Positions 11,564-23,268 of a stretch of DNA of 64,000 nucleotides are shown here, one piece after another. Position numbers and translations under genes: made by a program. The stretch is from positions 17,366,659 to 17,430,658 of the forward strand of contig CM072811.1 in NCBI GenBank assembly GCA_037013495.1, given 5' to 3'. The notes under the pieces are model-generated. The model saw only the letters and a list, made by a program, of their open reading frames with translations. It was not told the origin of the DNA and did not search any database. The DNA is from Hippophae tibetana (Eukaryota; Streptophyta; Magnoliopsida; Rosales; Elaeagnaceae). Each line of letters begins with the position of its first letter. Within the stretch, counting starts at the first letter, position 1.

Positions 11564-12935
11564 TGATGAGTGCTTAAAAAATACTAAAATTATCATGATT
11601 TAATGTAATTAAATGAATTAAATAGATTTATATTTGTATGATTTTATCATATTTTATATAAATTTATATTTTCAAAATTATGGGTATTTATATTATTTTT
11701 CAGATATTTTAACTTCAAAAATAATTTAAAGTATCAAAGAAAAATACTAGAATCAATACATCATAATATTTAAAGTACAATGTTCATTTATTGTACAAAT
11801 AAGTGAAAAATATGAGGAGAAAAAAAATGGAAAACTTTAAAAAATTTGCCCAACTAGTGCACGCCTAATGCCAATTCCTGTAGGCACTAGCGCCCGTCTT
11901 TGGAAAATCCTACTCACTCCAATACCCATGTTGAGTCCTATACACGTTAGTGCCTGTTTAACGCAAATCTCATGTGCATCAGCGCTAATCACGCCACAAA
12001 TCTTGCCCAGCCACACAAATATTTTCCCACTTTTTTAACATTTTCCTCACTTATAAAAACAATCTCTCTCCCATTGTAAAAATCATTCCTTAAATCCCAC
12101 ATTTCTCTTTCTCTCTCTCTCTAGAAAGATTTTATTAATTTTTTTTTAGTTTTTTTACTTTTAAAGTTCTTCTCTTTTTGAGAAGAACTAGTTATGCTTT
12201 TGTAACTTTCTAGTTTTTGATTCAATAAACAAAAATGCAAATTCGTTTGAGGGTTTTCCAGAAATGGAACTAGCATCAAAGTTCTGTAAGGATTCTTTTG
12301 AGGTATAAGTTTAAAATGAATTATTTATAGTTATTTTTATGTTTTATTCTTATATGTTATATTTAATTTGTTTGTGATTAAATTTAACATGATTGAGTGT
12401 TTGTAAATATGATATAATAATAATTTTATTATTCTTATGAAATATTAAATAGGTAAAACATTTCTATAAAATAAATTGATTTTGTTTTTATTCATGATTT
12501 TTTAATAACTATTATTCGAAAATGTATTGACAACATATTTTTAGTAATAGTTTTAAAGCTTGAAAGTTAGTACTCAGATAATTAAATTTTCAAATTTAAT
12601 TTGGACACCATAAATAAAGTTTAAAATGGCTAACCCTGTCAAAGGTGGAATTAAATGGTTCATTTTCAATCTCTTATAAAAAAATGAATTAATTTAATTA
12701 ACCAAATTAATTATCAACCTCACCCATAGGTGTTAACTGACTTGTTTAATTGATAAAGAATATCTAACCTCATCAAATGTGGTATTTATATAAAATAGAG
12801 AATTAATAAATATTAATTTTTATCTTTAATAACCTAAATAATATGAGTAAACATAATTAACTTAATTATTATATCCATAAATACTCCATATATAGAGAAA
12901 CCTTAATTTAAATTATTATAGTCCTTACACAATAT
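11564..12935 (+). repeat. Family-A LTR copy 1, truncated
   Basis: It starts TGATGAGTGCTTAAAAAATA, the same start as at 12936 (TGATGAGTGCTTAAAG) and 17218 (TGATGAGCACTTAAAAAACA). It contains a GC-richer patch (11850-12000), a TATA-like cttataaaaac (12051-12061) followed by CT-rich DNA, and 'ttctctttttgagaagaac' (12169). It lacks the terminal 'gattcgtgcacttgcaag... catca' part seen in copy 2. It is directly abutted by copy 2, so it is a broken or tandem LTR. Confidence 0.75.
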
Positions 12936-13909
12936 TGATGAGTGCTTAAAGAGAACTAAAATTATCATGATTTAATGTACTTTAATTTATTAAATATATT
13001 TATATTTGTATGATTTTATCATAATTTTTATATAAATTTGTCTTTTCGAAATCAAGGTTATTTTTATTGTTTTTCAAGTATTTTCATTTAAAAAATATTT
13101 GAATACTCGAAAAAAATAATGGAGACAATACATCATAAATATGTTGAGAAAAGAAATGAGGAAAAGTTAAAAAAAATGGAAAAATTGGCCAAAATGGGTA
13201 AAATTGCCCAATCACGGGCGCATCTGCCGAGTCTCACACGTGTCATACCAAGAATCCATTCCTAGTCCAACGTGTACCAGTGCCTACCATTTCGAGTCCT
13301 ACACATGCAAGTGCCCGCCACGCCTAGACCGACTCCAGCACCCAACCTTGCACACCTCTTCCCAAAGGTGGCATTTAAATAGTTCATTTTCAATTTCTTT
13401 GAAAAAAAGGAATTAATTTAAGTAACCAAATTAATTATTAACCTCAACCATAGGTGTTAATTGATTTGTTTAATTAACAAAGAATATCTAACCCCACCAA
13501 ACATGGTATTTATATAAAAAGAGAGAATCAATAAATATCTTTAATAACCTAAATAATATGAGCAAACATAATTAACTTAATTATTATATCCATAAATGCT
13601 CCACTATCATGAATAATAAAAATTTGCATTACTGTTTATTGAATCCATATCTATGTTTTTTTTTATGTTATTAGATTAGGAAACGCAAAAAAACAAAATA
13701 TCATGAGAAGATGTTTAGGATTTAATTTTGTTTTTAAAAGTTTGAAAAATAAATTAAAAATCACATATATTCCTTCCTTATATCAAACTTGGGAGTATAC
13801 TTTTCATTTTCAATAAAATGATTCGTGCACTTGCAAGGGTTTTAAAAATATAAAACTAAAGTATTCACAAGATCGATATTGCTAACCCGGTGTGAGTCTT
13901 GTCTCATCA
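12936..13909 (+). repeat. Family-A LTR copy 2 (5' LTR of element A), internally deleted
   Basis: It starts TGATGAGTGC and ends ...gtctcatca, followed by a primer-site-like agcttttggtatcgttatcg. Compared with copy 1 it lacks about 600 bp of the middle: the GC-rich patch (13210-13350) runs directly into 'aaaggtggcatttaaatagt', which in copy 1 lies at about 12640. The TATA region is lost with the deletion. Confidence 0.7.
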
Positions 13910-14765
13910 AGCTTTTGGTATCGTTATCGTAGAAGTAATAGCATTTTTTAATTATTTATCAAAATTTAAAAAAAATTGTGTTGTAAATAATTGTGATTTA
14001 TTTTATTTATTTTTTGTTTAAAAAAGGAAAAAAAATTAATTTTTTATTTTTAGTTAAAAAATATAAATATAAATAATAATGATAAATAAATAATTTTTTT
14101 TAATTTTTAATTTTTCTTTAAAAAAACAAAAAAAAAAGATTTTCAATTAACTTAGATTTTCACTTAAATTAATTAACTTAGATTTTAATGACATGAAAAT
14201 TAAAGATCTAAGGGATTAGTAAACACAAAATATCAAAATATCATGAGAGAATGTTTAAGATTTAATTTCGTTTTTAAAAGTTTGAAAAATAAATTAAAAA
14301 TCACATATATTCCTTCCTTATATCAAACTTGGGAGTATAATTTTCATTTTCAATAAAATGATTCGTGCACTTACAAGGGTTTTAAAAATATAAAACTAAA
14401 GTATTCACAAGATCGATATTGCTAACCCGATGTCAATCTTGTCTCATCAAACTTTTGGTGTCGTTGTCGTAGAAGTAATAGCATTTTTAATTATTTATCA
14501 AAATTTAAAAAAAAATTGTGTCGTAAATAATTATGATTTATTTTATTTATTTTGTGTTTAAAAAAAGGAAAAAAATTAATTTTTTATTTTTAGTTAAAAA
14601 ATATAAATATAAATAATAATGATAAATAAATAATTTTTTTTAATTTTTAATTTTTAATTTTTCTTTAAAAAAACAAAAAAAATTAGATTTTCAATTAACT
14701 TAATTAACTTAGATTTTAATGACATGAAAAGTAAAGATCTAAGGTAGTTTAATCTAAGAGATTAG
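13681..14765 (+). repeat. Tandem duplication, two units of about 540 bp
   Basis: Bases 13681-14220 and 14221-14765 are near-identical with a period of 540. Landmarks are 'tatcatgagaagatgttta' / 'tatcatgagagaatgttta', 'attcgtgcacttgcaaggg' / 'attcgtgcacttacaaggg', and 'cacaagatcgatattgctaa' in both. Each unit includes the last 230 bp of the LTR, the primer-binding site and about 300 bp of leader. Confidence 0.9.
13911..13932 (+). promoter_or_regulatory. Primer-binding site of element A (first copy)
   Basis: gcttttggtatcgttatcgt lies right after the LTR end and is a degenerate form of the tggcgccgttgtcg type. The duplicated copy at 14450-14471 reads acttttggtgtcgttgtcgt and is closer to consensus. 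Confidence 0.6.
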
Positions 14766-17217
14766 TTCTTGAATACCTGTGTGCCACTAGTCTTTCTCGG
14801 GAACATTGTTTTGTTTAGGAAGGTTTTGCCCCACCATTCTTTCCTTGGAGTACTCATGGTTAATATTGATTATTTTATTTAACTTAAAGATTATAATAAA
14901 ATAAAAATAATTTTTTTTAAAGTTATCTCCAAAATTTCAAAGTTTTTAATCACAATCTGTTATAAAATGAGGTAGTTGCTTTGTTAGATCTAGGTACAAC
15001 TATGTTTTGATGCCTTAGTTATTTGACTTGCACTTAGAAACGAGTTATCTAAAACCCACAATCATGTCCCTAGTTTTAAGTAAATAAAATTTTGAAGATC
15101 TATTGGGCATGACTTAAAAAAGTATAGGTAGACAAACTTATCTTACCTGTAGGTTTAGTTCACTCAATGATGTGGGGACATTGAGATTACTTAAAATGAA
15201 ATCCCCTAAGTTACATCTTGCTAAGACGTTAAACTAAACGTTGGATTGGAGACACCCTATAATTTTTGGTAATTTTCTTTTATTTAATTTTTGTTGTTTA
15301 TTTTAGTTTAATTGCATGTCAATAACTTTAGAATTGTTAAAACTAAAAATATTTTTTGAGATATTAGAAGCTCACAGCGATCTATTTGTGTGAACTTTAA
15401 TGATGAACATAATGGATGCACCTGCATTTCTCCATCACTACTTGTACATTATCAAAAAATAGGTAACTTTTCTTCTCTTATCTCTTTATCCTTCATTTAC
15501 AATTGTTACATTGAGGACAATGCAAGTTCTAGGTTGGAGGTGATGAAAAGTTACTATACTTAATTCTAAATTTTTTAACAATTTTAAAACTTTTTATGTT
15601 CACATTTTCATTTTCATTTTTATTGTTTTTGATTTTATATTTTTAAGTGGTTTAGTAATTTTTAGAATTTTAGGATTAGTTTTAAAATATTTCTCACAAA
15701 AATTTATCATTTATTTAAATCAAATTTAAGTAAATAACTAAGTTTAGATTAATTTTGGAAAACATATCATAGAGAATATAGTAATTAGTTAGTTTTTGTC
15801 ATAAGTAGTATTTTATGATAAAATTTGAAAATTATAATGAACCCAAAATTAGTGGTTAGGAATCAAATAGTAGAGACTACCCTTGTGAGATATTATTTTA
15901 GCCTAACTTTCCTTATTCTGAGTGAAATATTTTCTTTCTACTCAAAACATATTTCTTATTTATTTCAAATTTTTAGATGATCTTTATAGGAATTAGCTTT
16001 GAATGTTAGGATTTTTATATCTAGTAAAGTGTCAAATGTTGTTTTTTAATGCTTAGATTGAAAAATTTAAGTAGAAATTGATAGTATATGCCCTTTCGTC
16101 TTTCATACATGACTTATACTAAAAGACACATATATAAGGTTATCTAAACCAAAATCAAGCAGAAAAGTCACAAAATTAACCACTCACCAAAATCCTACAA
16201 AAATGTACAATCTGTATATGGGTCCACTCTCTAAAACATTTGTTGAAAAATATCTTTAAAAAAAAGAGAGAAAGAGACAAAAAAAAAATAGTATAATCTA
16301 CATGCTATGACCTACATAGCCTACAAAGTTGTGAGAAAGTTTAATTACAAAAGAAAGTTATAGGAAGTAAATCCCTAAAAAGTTATTGCACTTTCTTTCA
16401 CTCTATAAGACATTTATATTGAAATTTTTATTTAATGATTTGGATTGAGGAATGAAAATAATTTTTTGATTTCTTTACGAATTTCTAAAACATTCGATTC
16501 CTTTTATGAGATCGACGTCATGTACTATTTTTGAGCCTTTCTTTTTTATAGGTATGCGAACTTATTAGTTTATTTCTAAACATAAACTCTATTCGCATAT
16601 ACCTTAGTATAAGTGCTTGAACCCATAGAATTTAATGTTTTGAGTGTATTGACTTATATAGAGAGATTTGAAGCGAATTTGAATTTCTGACATTGAAATT
16701 GGGTAAATTTAAATTGAAACATTTTTTAAATGAAATATGAAAATTATTTTTAACTAATTATTATTATAAAATATGACTGTTTAAGAATTTGAAAATAACT
16801 TATACTTTAGATTTTAATTATGATCTTAAAAGAGATTAAAAAGTGAGACATTTTTATGTTTTGTTTTATTTTTTTTTCTTATTTTTTTGATTTTATTTTT
16901 GATTTTATTTAGTTTTTATTTTGTTATAATTTTAGTTTTTGAGTTTTTTTTAATTTGTTTATTTTTGTTATTTATGTTTGTTATTTCTTTTTAATTTTTA
17001 TATTTAGTTCAATGTTTGTGGGTATCATTACTGAAAACTCTCACGAGATTTAAACTCGTCCACTAGGGTAACCTAGAGGTTTAAAGGCTTGTTGCATACG
17101 CTAAATACAATCGTGTCAATCCACAAAATTAATTTAAGATAGTTTAATTTTTAGTCTTTATTTTAATTTTTACCACTTCTCTTGCTAAGGGACTAGCAAG
17201 AAGTTGGTTGGGAGTTG
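14766..17217 (+). mobile_element. Internal region of element A, no coding capacity
   Basis: No gag, protease, reverse transcriptase or integrase similarity was found. From about 15180 the sequence parallels the post-integrase region of element C (32340-34140): the 'gctaagacgttaaactaaac' motif, 'cattgaggacaatg' (15511), 'acaatctgtatatgggtcca' (16208), 'gtgggtatcattactgaaaa' (17019), and a final 'gactagcaagaagttggttg' polypurine-like tract (17191-17210). Element A is thus a deletion derivative of the element C family (a LARD-like element). Confidence 0.7.
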
Positions 17218-17990
17218 TGATGAGCACTTAAAAAACACTAAAATTATCAGGATTTAATGTACTTTAATTGATTAAATAGATTTATATTTGTATGATTTTA
17301 TCATATTTTTAATATAAATTTATAATTTCAGAATCATGAGTATTTTTATTATTTTTAGATATTTTTATTCAAAAATAATTTGAAGACTCTAAGAAAAATA
17401 TTGGAGGCAATACATCACAAATATATTGAAAAAAAAATGAGTAAAAGTAAAAAATAGAAAAATTGGACAAAATGGGTAAAACTGCCTAGTCACGAGTTGC
17501 ATTCGCCGATTCTCATGCACGCTTGCATGTGCCAACACATATCATGCCGAGAATCCACATCCAGTCCTACACGCCTATGCTTGCCATGCGGAGTCCCGTG
17601 TGCGCCAGCGCCCACCACGCCTAGATCGACGCCCTTGCCTGCACCCAACCATGCACACCTCTGTCCACACGCATGCCAACCTGTCCAAAACGTGTTCAAC
17701 ACCCATTTTTAAGCTATTTTTCCACTTTTTTATCATTTTTTCACCTATAAAAGAACCATTTTCCCATTTTCAAGATATTTTTCTCTCTCTAAAAAGTTTT
17801 CTTAGTTTTTTTTAATTTTAATTTTTTTTCTCTTTTTGAAAAGAACTAGTTATGCTTTAATAGATTTATAGTTTTTGATTCAATAAACGAAAATGTAAAT
17901 TCGTTTTTTAAAATTTGAATAATAAATTAAAAATCACATATATTATTTATATCTAACTTGTGAATATTTTTCATTTTTTATAAAATGATT
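17218..17990 (+). repeat. 3' LTR of element A, 3'-truncated
   Basis: It starts TGATGAGCACTTAAAAAACA directly after the purine-rich tract. It has the GC-rich patch (17490-17690), a TATA-like cctataaaagaacc (17744-17757) with CT-rich downstream DNA, and 'tctctttttgaaaagaacta' (17830). Similarity stops at 'ataaaatgatt' (about 17990), where copy 2 continues 'cgtgcacttgcaag'. Overlapping open frames on both strands at 17490-17815 come from the GC-rich patch and are not genes. Confidence 0.75.
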
Positions 17991-18690
17991 TTCTAAATAT
18001 CTCGCTCCCAACACACCTCCAAATTTGTTTATCTAGCTCCCGCCACCCTCAGATCGAAACCTCCTAAGTTATCTCCCAGCTCATCCTCCAACAGTGCAGG
18101 GATAGCCTTCAACAGCGACAGGGATAACCTCCAACTGTGGCAGGGAGAGCCAACCTACAGCGCTCTCCAACAGAACCAACATCACCCTCCGACAGCCAGC
18201 AAATAACTACCCACAACCCAGCGTGAGGCAGCTCCCACCCATATGTGGCTGAATCAGTATCTAAATCGAACGTTCCCAATCCTCTTTTCAGCATCAACGA
18301 TTGGTTGAGGTAAGTTTTGATAGGAAACCGATTTCTTCTTATTATATGTTACGTGAAGAATCGAATCAGACAAACCCGTGAGTAACAGCAGGCGCACATG
18401 CAGCACACGGTGGGTGCAACTGAGCGTAAGAGGATCACTGAGAAAACGGTTAGATGTCAAAGTTAGTTAGCATTTTTGGAGCCATTTCCTTAGCGTTTTT
18501 CTTCTTTTTAATCACGCAAATGTAAGGCTATATATAGCCCTAATGATTAGAATAAAGAAAGGAAGAAATTAACCCAATTATCTCTCTTTTCTCTTAGCTA
18601 TCCTTCCCCTCTTGCCTCTCTCGTTCTCTTCTGCAGATTCTGCAAAATAACCCTAACATTATATTCCCATGTAATTACTTACGTTTTGGC
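17991..18690 (+). promoter_or_regulatory. Promoter-like block of unknown origin
   Basis: Base composition changes sharply from the flanking LTR: 18000-18250 is C-rich with repeated 'ctccaac' and 'cagggatag' phrases. A TATA box, ggctatatatagcccta, lies at 18532-18548. It is followed by a CT-rich leader (18580-18640) of the type seen at plant transcription starts, and 'aaccctaaca' telo-box motifs. No downstream open frame follows, so this may be a captured promoter or the 5' end of a lost gene. Confidence 0.4.
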
Positions 18691-18893
18691 CTCAGAGGGA
18701 ATTTGAATTCCTTGTTATGTGTTTTACATCTGATCACTATGTTTGCCATGTATTCGAACAGAAAAAAGCATTTGCAAATATGAACCCGTTTAGCTTCAGA
18801 GGGTATTTGAATTCCTTGTTATGTGTTTTGCATCTGATCTCTGGGCTTGCCATGTATTCGAACAGAAAAAAAACATCTGCAAATATGAACCCT
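18691..18893 (+). repeat. Tandem direct repeat, two units of about 104 bp
   Basis: Bases 18691-18794 and 18795-18893 share long blocks: 'atttgaattccttgttatgt', 'cttgccatgtattcgaacag' ('gtttgccatg...' in unit 1) and 'gcaaatatgaaccc'. A 64-codon open frame spans both units only because the repeat is open; no protein family is recognised. Confidence 0.9.
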
Positions 18894-20506
18894 AATTCTC
18901 TAACTAATTAAGGCTTCAAAATTATCTCAAAAGATTATTATATACAGACTTATGAATCAATATAAGCATTAAGAAAAGCCAAAAGCCAATCACTTCATTG
19001 CATTTTTTCCTTAAGTACGTAACCTACCGAGAAAAATTAAATATGAAAGCTGGATATAATATTAATAAAGACCCCATATATATATGCATTAGCTGTATCG
19101 TGAGCTTTAAGTAAATTAACTACATGCATGAAGATATATAAAAACATTTTAAAGGACAAATATTGATAGATAAGATTATTTAGAAGGAAAGACATGAATT
19201 GGTAGATATATAATAATTTTTGGAAGGAAATATATAAATTGTTTGATAAAAATTCCTTAAAATGTTTTAATTGAGAATGCTGTACAATGGTAAACTGTGT
19301 GAATATTGTACAATGAAGTTTATAAGTGTTATGGTAGAAAATCTACTTTCTTTGAGAATTGGTAAATTAAATCAATAAATTAATTTTATAATTTTAGTTG
19401 CAATGCATTACTCATTACTTTGGTATTGTAGTTTGAAGGAAATGCAACATACACAAAGGAAGAAATTGATCACATGCGGGGAAAATGACCTGACAAAATA
19501 TCTTTCAAATTTTATTATGTAGTTTCTATATCAGCTTAATTTGAAACTTTTGAATTTGGAAAGTGAATGGGCTGAATACTAAATTTATTTTGTAATTATG
19601 AATTCTAATTTTGACAAATTTAAATAAAATTCTTATTAAATGTGATATTAAATTATATTAATAGACTTTCTTAATTATTTATATATATATAATTAGTTTT
19701 TTTCAATACTATAAAAAAATATTTCTCGTAATTAGGAACATTGAATAATGTAATAGTTGTTGTAGAACAACTATATTAAAATTAATATTGTTATATCAAT
19801 ATAATTGAACAAATATATGAATTTTCAATGACAATTATTTATTTAATCATGATCATATTGTATTCTATCAATACATTTTATATGATAAATAGTTATTGTT
19901 TAATATTTGTAACAAATAATTTTTATCTTTAGATGAAAGTTATTAAATAAATCATTTTCATATTGTATTATATTATGAAAATTATTAAATAAACTATCGT
20001 CATATTTTTTTATGTTACAATAATATTCAATAATTCATTGTAATATGTTTTATATTACCATAGTTATTCAACAAATGGTTGTCATATGTATTTATATTAC
20101 GAAAGTTATATATGATAAGCAATCATCTATTAATATTTTCAAATGATAGTTAAGAATTTCACACGTAAGAACAATTGTACAAAGATCAATTGTTTTTTCA
20201 ACTCGTATAGGGAACCATTACCTAGATAAGGAGTGAAAATGCCAACCCATAAAATCATTTTATGAATTGTATTCCAACTTGACCAAGCAAGCCACACAAC
20301 ATGAATTAAGTAGATAACACAGTAGATGAACAAAACAACATGCTTATTAAACATATAATATAAGAAACCAATAGATTAGAAAGAACAAACTATAATAAAC
20401 ATATTAGTGGTGGTGTGCCTCAAAAGCTCTTGTCTAGTCAGCAACATGCATAAGCATGGCAAACATCACCAACATGTGAATCAGGTACACATATTGGAAA
20501 AACTAT
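18894..20506. other. No gene; AT-rich spacer with degenerate tandem repeats
   Basis: No coding signal is seen. Between about 19928 and 20125 a degenerate unit of about 42 bp recurs four times, each with 'ttattaaataaa/ttattcaacaaa', then '-catattgtatt/-catatgtattt' and 'atattac-aaa'. The rest is unstructured A/T-rich sequence. Confidence 0.5.
19928..20125 (+). repeat. Degenerate tandem repeat, period about 42 bp
   Basis: Successive units begin at about 19938 (gttattaaataaatcatttt), 19981 (attattaaataaactatcgt), 20023 (atattcaataattcattgta) and 20061 (gttattcaacaaatggttgt). Each ends with a 'tatta(t/c)(g/c)aaa' phrase. Similarity is partial but in register. Confidence 0.5.
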
Positions 20507-20718
20507 TGATAACTTGCATAATTTGACATAATTTATCATTTCTCAACTTAAACTTAAGTCTAATTTTATTTTTTTATTAAATTTAAAATTCATTATTATT
20601 ATTTAAATTTTATTGTAGATTTAAAGACAATGAGCGTCCAAAATTTTTAGAAGCATATCATCTAAGGACTCTCAAATTTAAATGAAGATTTATTTAAATT
20701 TAATTTAAATTCAGATCT

Positions 20719-20719
20719 A

Positions 20720-20779
<60 letters not shown>
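20719..20779. repeat. (TC)n(TA)n compound microsatellite
   Basis: About 20 bp of CT repeat runs directly into about 40 bp of AT repeat, seen directly in the sequence. Confidence 0.95.
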
Positions 20780-20780
<1 letters not shown>

Positions 20781-21023
20781 TTAAACTTACTTAATTATAA
20801 AATAAAACGAAGGTTACAAAATCAAAACAAATATCAGAGAGGATGAAAGTATGTGAGTATGTAAGTAGTTGGAGAGTAGAAGTGATCCCTCTTTCTGAAA
20901 ATAAGCTTCTCTTTTATAACCGAGTAATGTACTATGTGTAGATGTTGTTACTATTTAATGAATAGTTCTTTGTTTACCACTAGATACTGTAGAAAGTTGA
21001 CTACTGTGTTGTGAACATTATGT

Positions 21024-21298
21024 TGTTTGCAACATTCCAGACAACTTTTACTATATGATAAACAGTGCTTTATTGACATCATTTTTTGTTTTGTCTTCAT
21101 CTATCAAAACAATAGTGAGCTTTTATTGTGGTGAAGATCTTGATGGGCCGTTCATTACTAGGCCCATTCAATGGCCCATCAAGGTCTTCAACCCAAAAAA
21201 GGTCACTATTGTTTTGATAGATGAAGACAAAACAACAAACGGTGCCAACAAAACAGTATTTATCAAATAGTAAAAGCTTTCTAGAATGTTGCAAACAA
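21024..21298. mobile_element. Foldback (MITE-like) element within the element D 5' LTR
   Basis: Two arms of about 130 bp are reverse complements. The left outer end 'ttgtttgcaacattcc' pairs with right 'agaatgttgcaaacaa'; 'tcttcatctatcaaaacaat' (21095-21114) pairs with 'attgttttgatagatgaaga' (21209-21228); 'cttgatgggccgttcatta' pairs across a tiny loop with 'aatggcccatcaag'. The whole unit can form one long hairpin. Open frames read through it on both strands only because of the symmetry. Confidence 0.85.
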
Positions 21299-21787
21299 TA
21301 GGTAAATATAGAGATCAAAAGACTTGTATGAACCTATGTAGTATTAAAATCATTGGTCTTAATGTTTTCTTGCTTTATTAAATTGCATACTCTTATGTAA
21401 ATTAATTAACAAGATTATTTCCAAATAATTATCGAAAGAGGTTTTTAGATATTTTTTGGAGATTGCTAACAAACTGAGAGAATTAAATTAAATTAGTTGG
21501 ATGAGTAAATCATAGTGAGAGATTAGGTGAAATCGATTTCCTAGAATTTTTCTTCCTATTAATTTGATCTTGGAACAACATCTTTATTTTCTTTTGCATA
21601 TTTTCTTTAAATTGATTTTATTTTAAATTTCAATTATAACAACCTTAGTATTTTTCTAGATAAAATTGAGATTAATATAATTTTGGTATTTTTCAAAAAT
21701 AAGTTATCAATCCCTAAGGACAATACTTTTCTTATCATTATATTACAAAACTACGATATTGTGCACTTGTAGTTTTGCACCGATCAA

Positions 21788-21808
21788 GTTTTTGGCGCCG
21801 TTGTCGTG
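21788..21808 (+). promoter_or_regulatory. Primer-binding site of element D
   Basis: gtttttggcgccgttgtcgt follows the LTR end. This is the standard Athila-type site with an intact ggcgccgttgtcg core. Confidence 0.85.
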
Positions 21809-21917
21809 GATTGATTTTTTCTTATTTTTGCCAATATTGATAAAAGTAATCTTGGTTTTAATTTAGAATAATATTATATTATATTTTTATGTTTCTCTAG
21901 GTTTGTTTTTGACGTTG

Positions 21918-23268
21918 GATGCACCTTGCTAGAACTCGAAATATTATTCTTTTTGATGAGGAGATTGAAAGAACCCTTAGATCATGAAGAAAGAAAAAAG
22001 TACTAACCATAACTGAAGGAGAATAGAATGCACAACCACACACATTGATGGATTATGTAAGGCGAATTATGAATGACAACTACTTAGGTGTAAGACGCCA
22101 GGTCATTAATGCTAATAATTTTGAGCTCAAACCTACGTTGATCAACATGGTGCAACAAGCCCAATTTAGCGGATTGTCACTTGATGATCCCAATATTCAT
22201 TTGGCAATGATTTTGGAGATTTGTGACAATGTAAAGAAGAATGGTGTTACTGAAAATACCATTAGACTAAATTTGTTTCCTTTTTCATTGAGGGACAAGG
22301 CTAGAGGTTGGCTACAATCTTTACAACCGAGAAGCATCACTAGTTGGCAGGACATGGTAGAAAAGTTTCTTGCTAAATTCTTTCCACCTATAAAAATAGC
22401 CCAACTTAGGAGTGAGATTGGTCAATTCGGACAAAATGATTTTGAGACACTCTATAAAGCATGGGAAACGTATAAAGATATGATTCTACGTTGCCCTCAA
22501 CATGGATTTCCAGATTGGTTGTAAATTCAGATGTTCTATAATGGGGTAAATGGGCAAAATAGAACCATAGTTGATGATGATTCTAGTGAAACTTTGATGT
22601 GAAAGACACCTGAAAGGGTTACTTCTCTTTTGGAAGAATTGGCTTCAAACAACTATCAATGGTCAACTGAAAGATCTATGGCTAAGAAAGTTGCATCAAT
22701 TCATGAATTGGAGCCATTTGTGGCCCTTTCAGCTCAAGTAGCTTCTCTATCTCATCATATTTCATCCTTTATAACTCAAAGAATACCACAAAGTGTAGAA
22801 TATGTTGTAGACCCAAGTATGATAGTTCCGATGAATGAAGAAATTCAAGAATAGGTTCAATACATCAACAATCAGAACTACAACTACTGTGGTAATCCTA
22901 TGCAAAATTACCACCATCTAGAGCTTTGAAATCATAAGAATTTTTCTTATGGAAACAGAAAGAATGTGCTATAACCTTTTCCAGGGTTTGATAGTCAACC
23001 AAGATAGAAGAAAGATACCACTTGAGGATGTCATGGTTTCCTTTGATGGGGAGACAAAAACAAGGTTTAAAAAAAGTGATTCATTGATGGATAACATTGA
23101 GACTCATTGTAGCAATATGGGAGCCACTATGAAAAATCTTGAAGTGAAAATTGGGCAACTAGCCAAAACCATCAATGTTAAACAAATAGGTACTTTTCCT
23201 AGCAATATAGAAGTGAATCCAAAGGAACAATGTAAGGCCATTATACTTAGGAGTGGAAGAGAAATTTA
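21918..23268 (+). pseudogene. Athila-type Gag, frameshifted
   Basis: The frame appears to open at atgcaccttgct (21918) with an 'ARTRNIILFDEEIE' start, then breaks at a stop (21982). The main capsid part (22045-22524) has 'LKPTLINMVQQAQFSG', 'DDPNIHLAMILEICD', 'LFPFSLRDKARGWLQSL' and 'FLAKFFPP', all characteristic of the retrotransposon Gag domain of Athila/Tat elements. Stops at 22522 and 22600 precede 'EELASNNYQWSTER' (22630-22675), and a last section (22949-23268) reads 'NIETHCSNMGATMKNLE' and 'KAIILRSGREI'. No zinc knuckle was seen. Gag would form the virus-like particle; this copy cannot be translated whole. Confidence 0.85.

Larger units (their letters stand above)
20507..21786 (+). repeat. 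5' LTR of Athila-type element D
   Basis: It starts TGATAACTTGCATAATTTGA and ends ...gcaccgatca, directly before a primer-binding site, giving 1280 bp. The first 60 bp match the start of the 3' LTR at 27062 (TGATGACTTGCATAATTTGA). Inside are a (TC)n(TA)n microsatellite and a long foldback (21024-21298), which may be a later insertion. Confidence 0.8.

Noticed and set aside
17490-17815. Three overlapping frames on both strands
   Set aside because: They come from the GC-rich patch of a family-A LTR, and opposite-strand frames of equal length argue against coding.
21055-21318. Two mirrored frames of about 72 codons
   Set aside because: They read the two arms of the foldback, so the proteins are related only through DNA symmetry.
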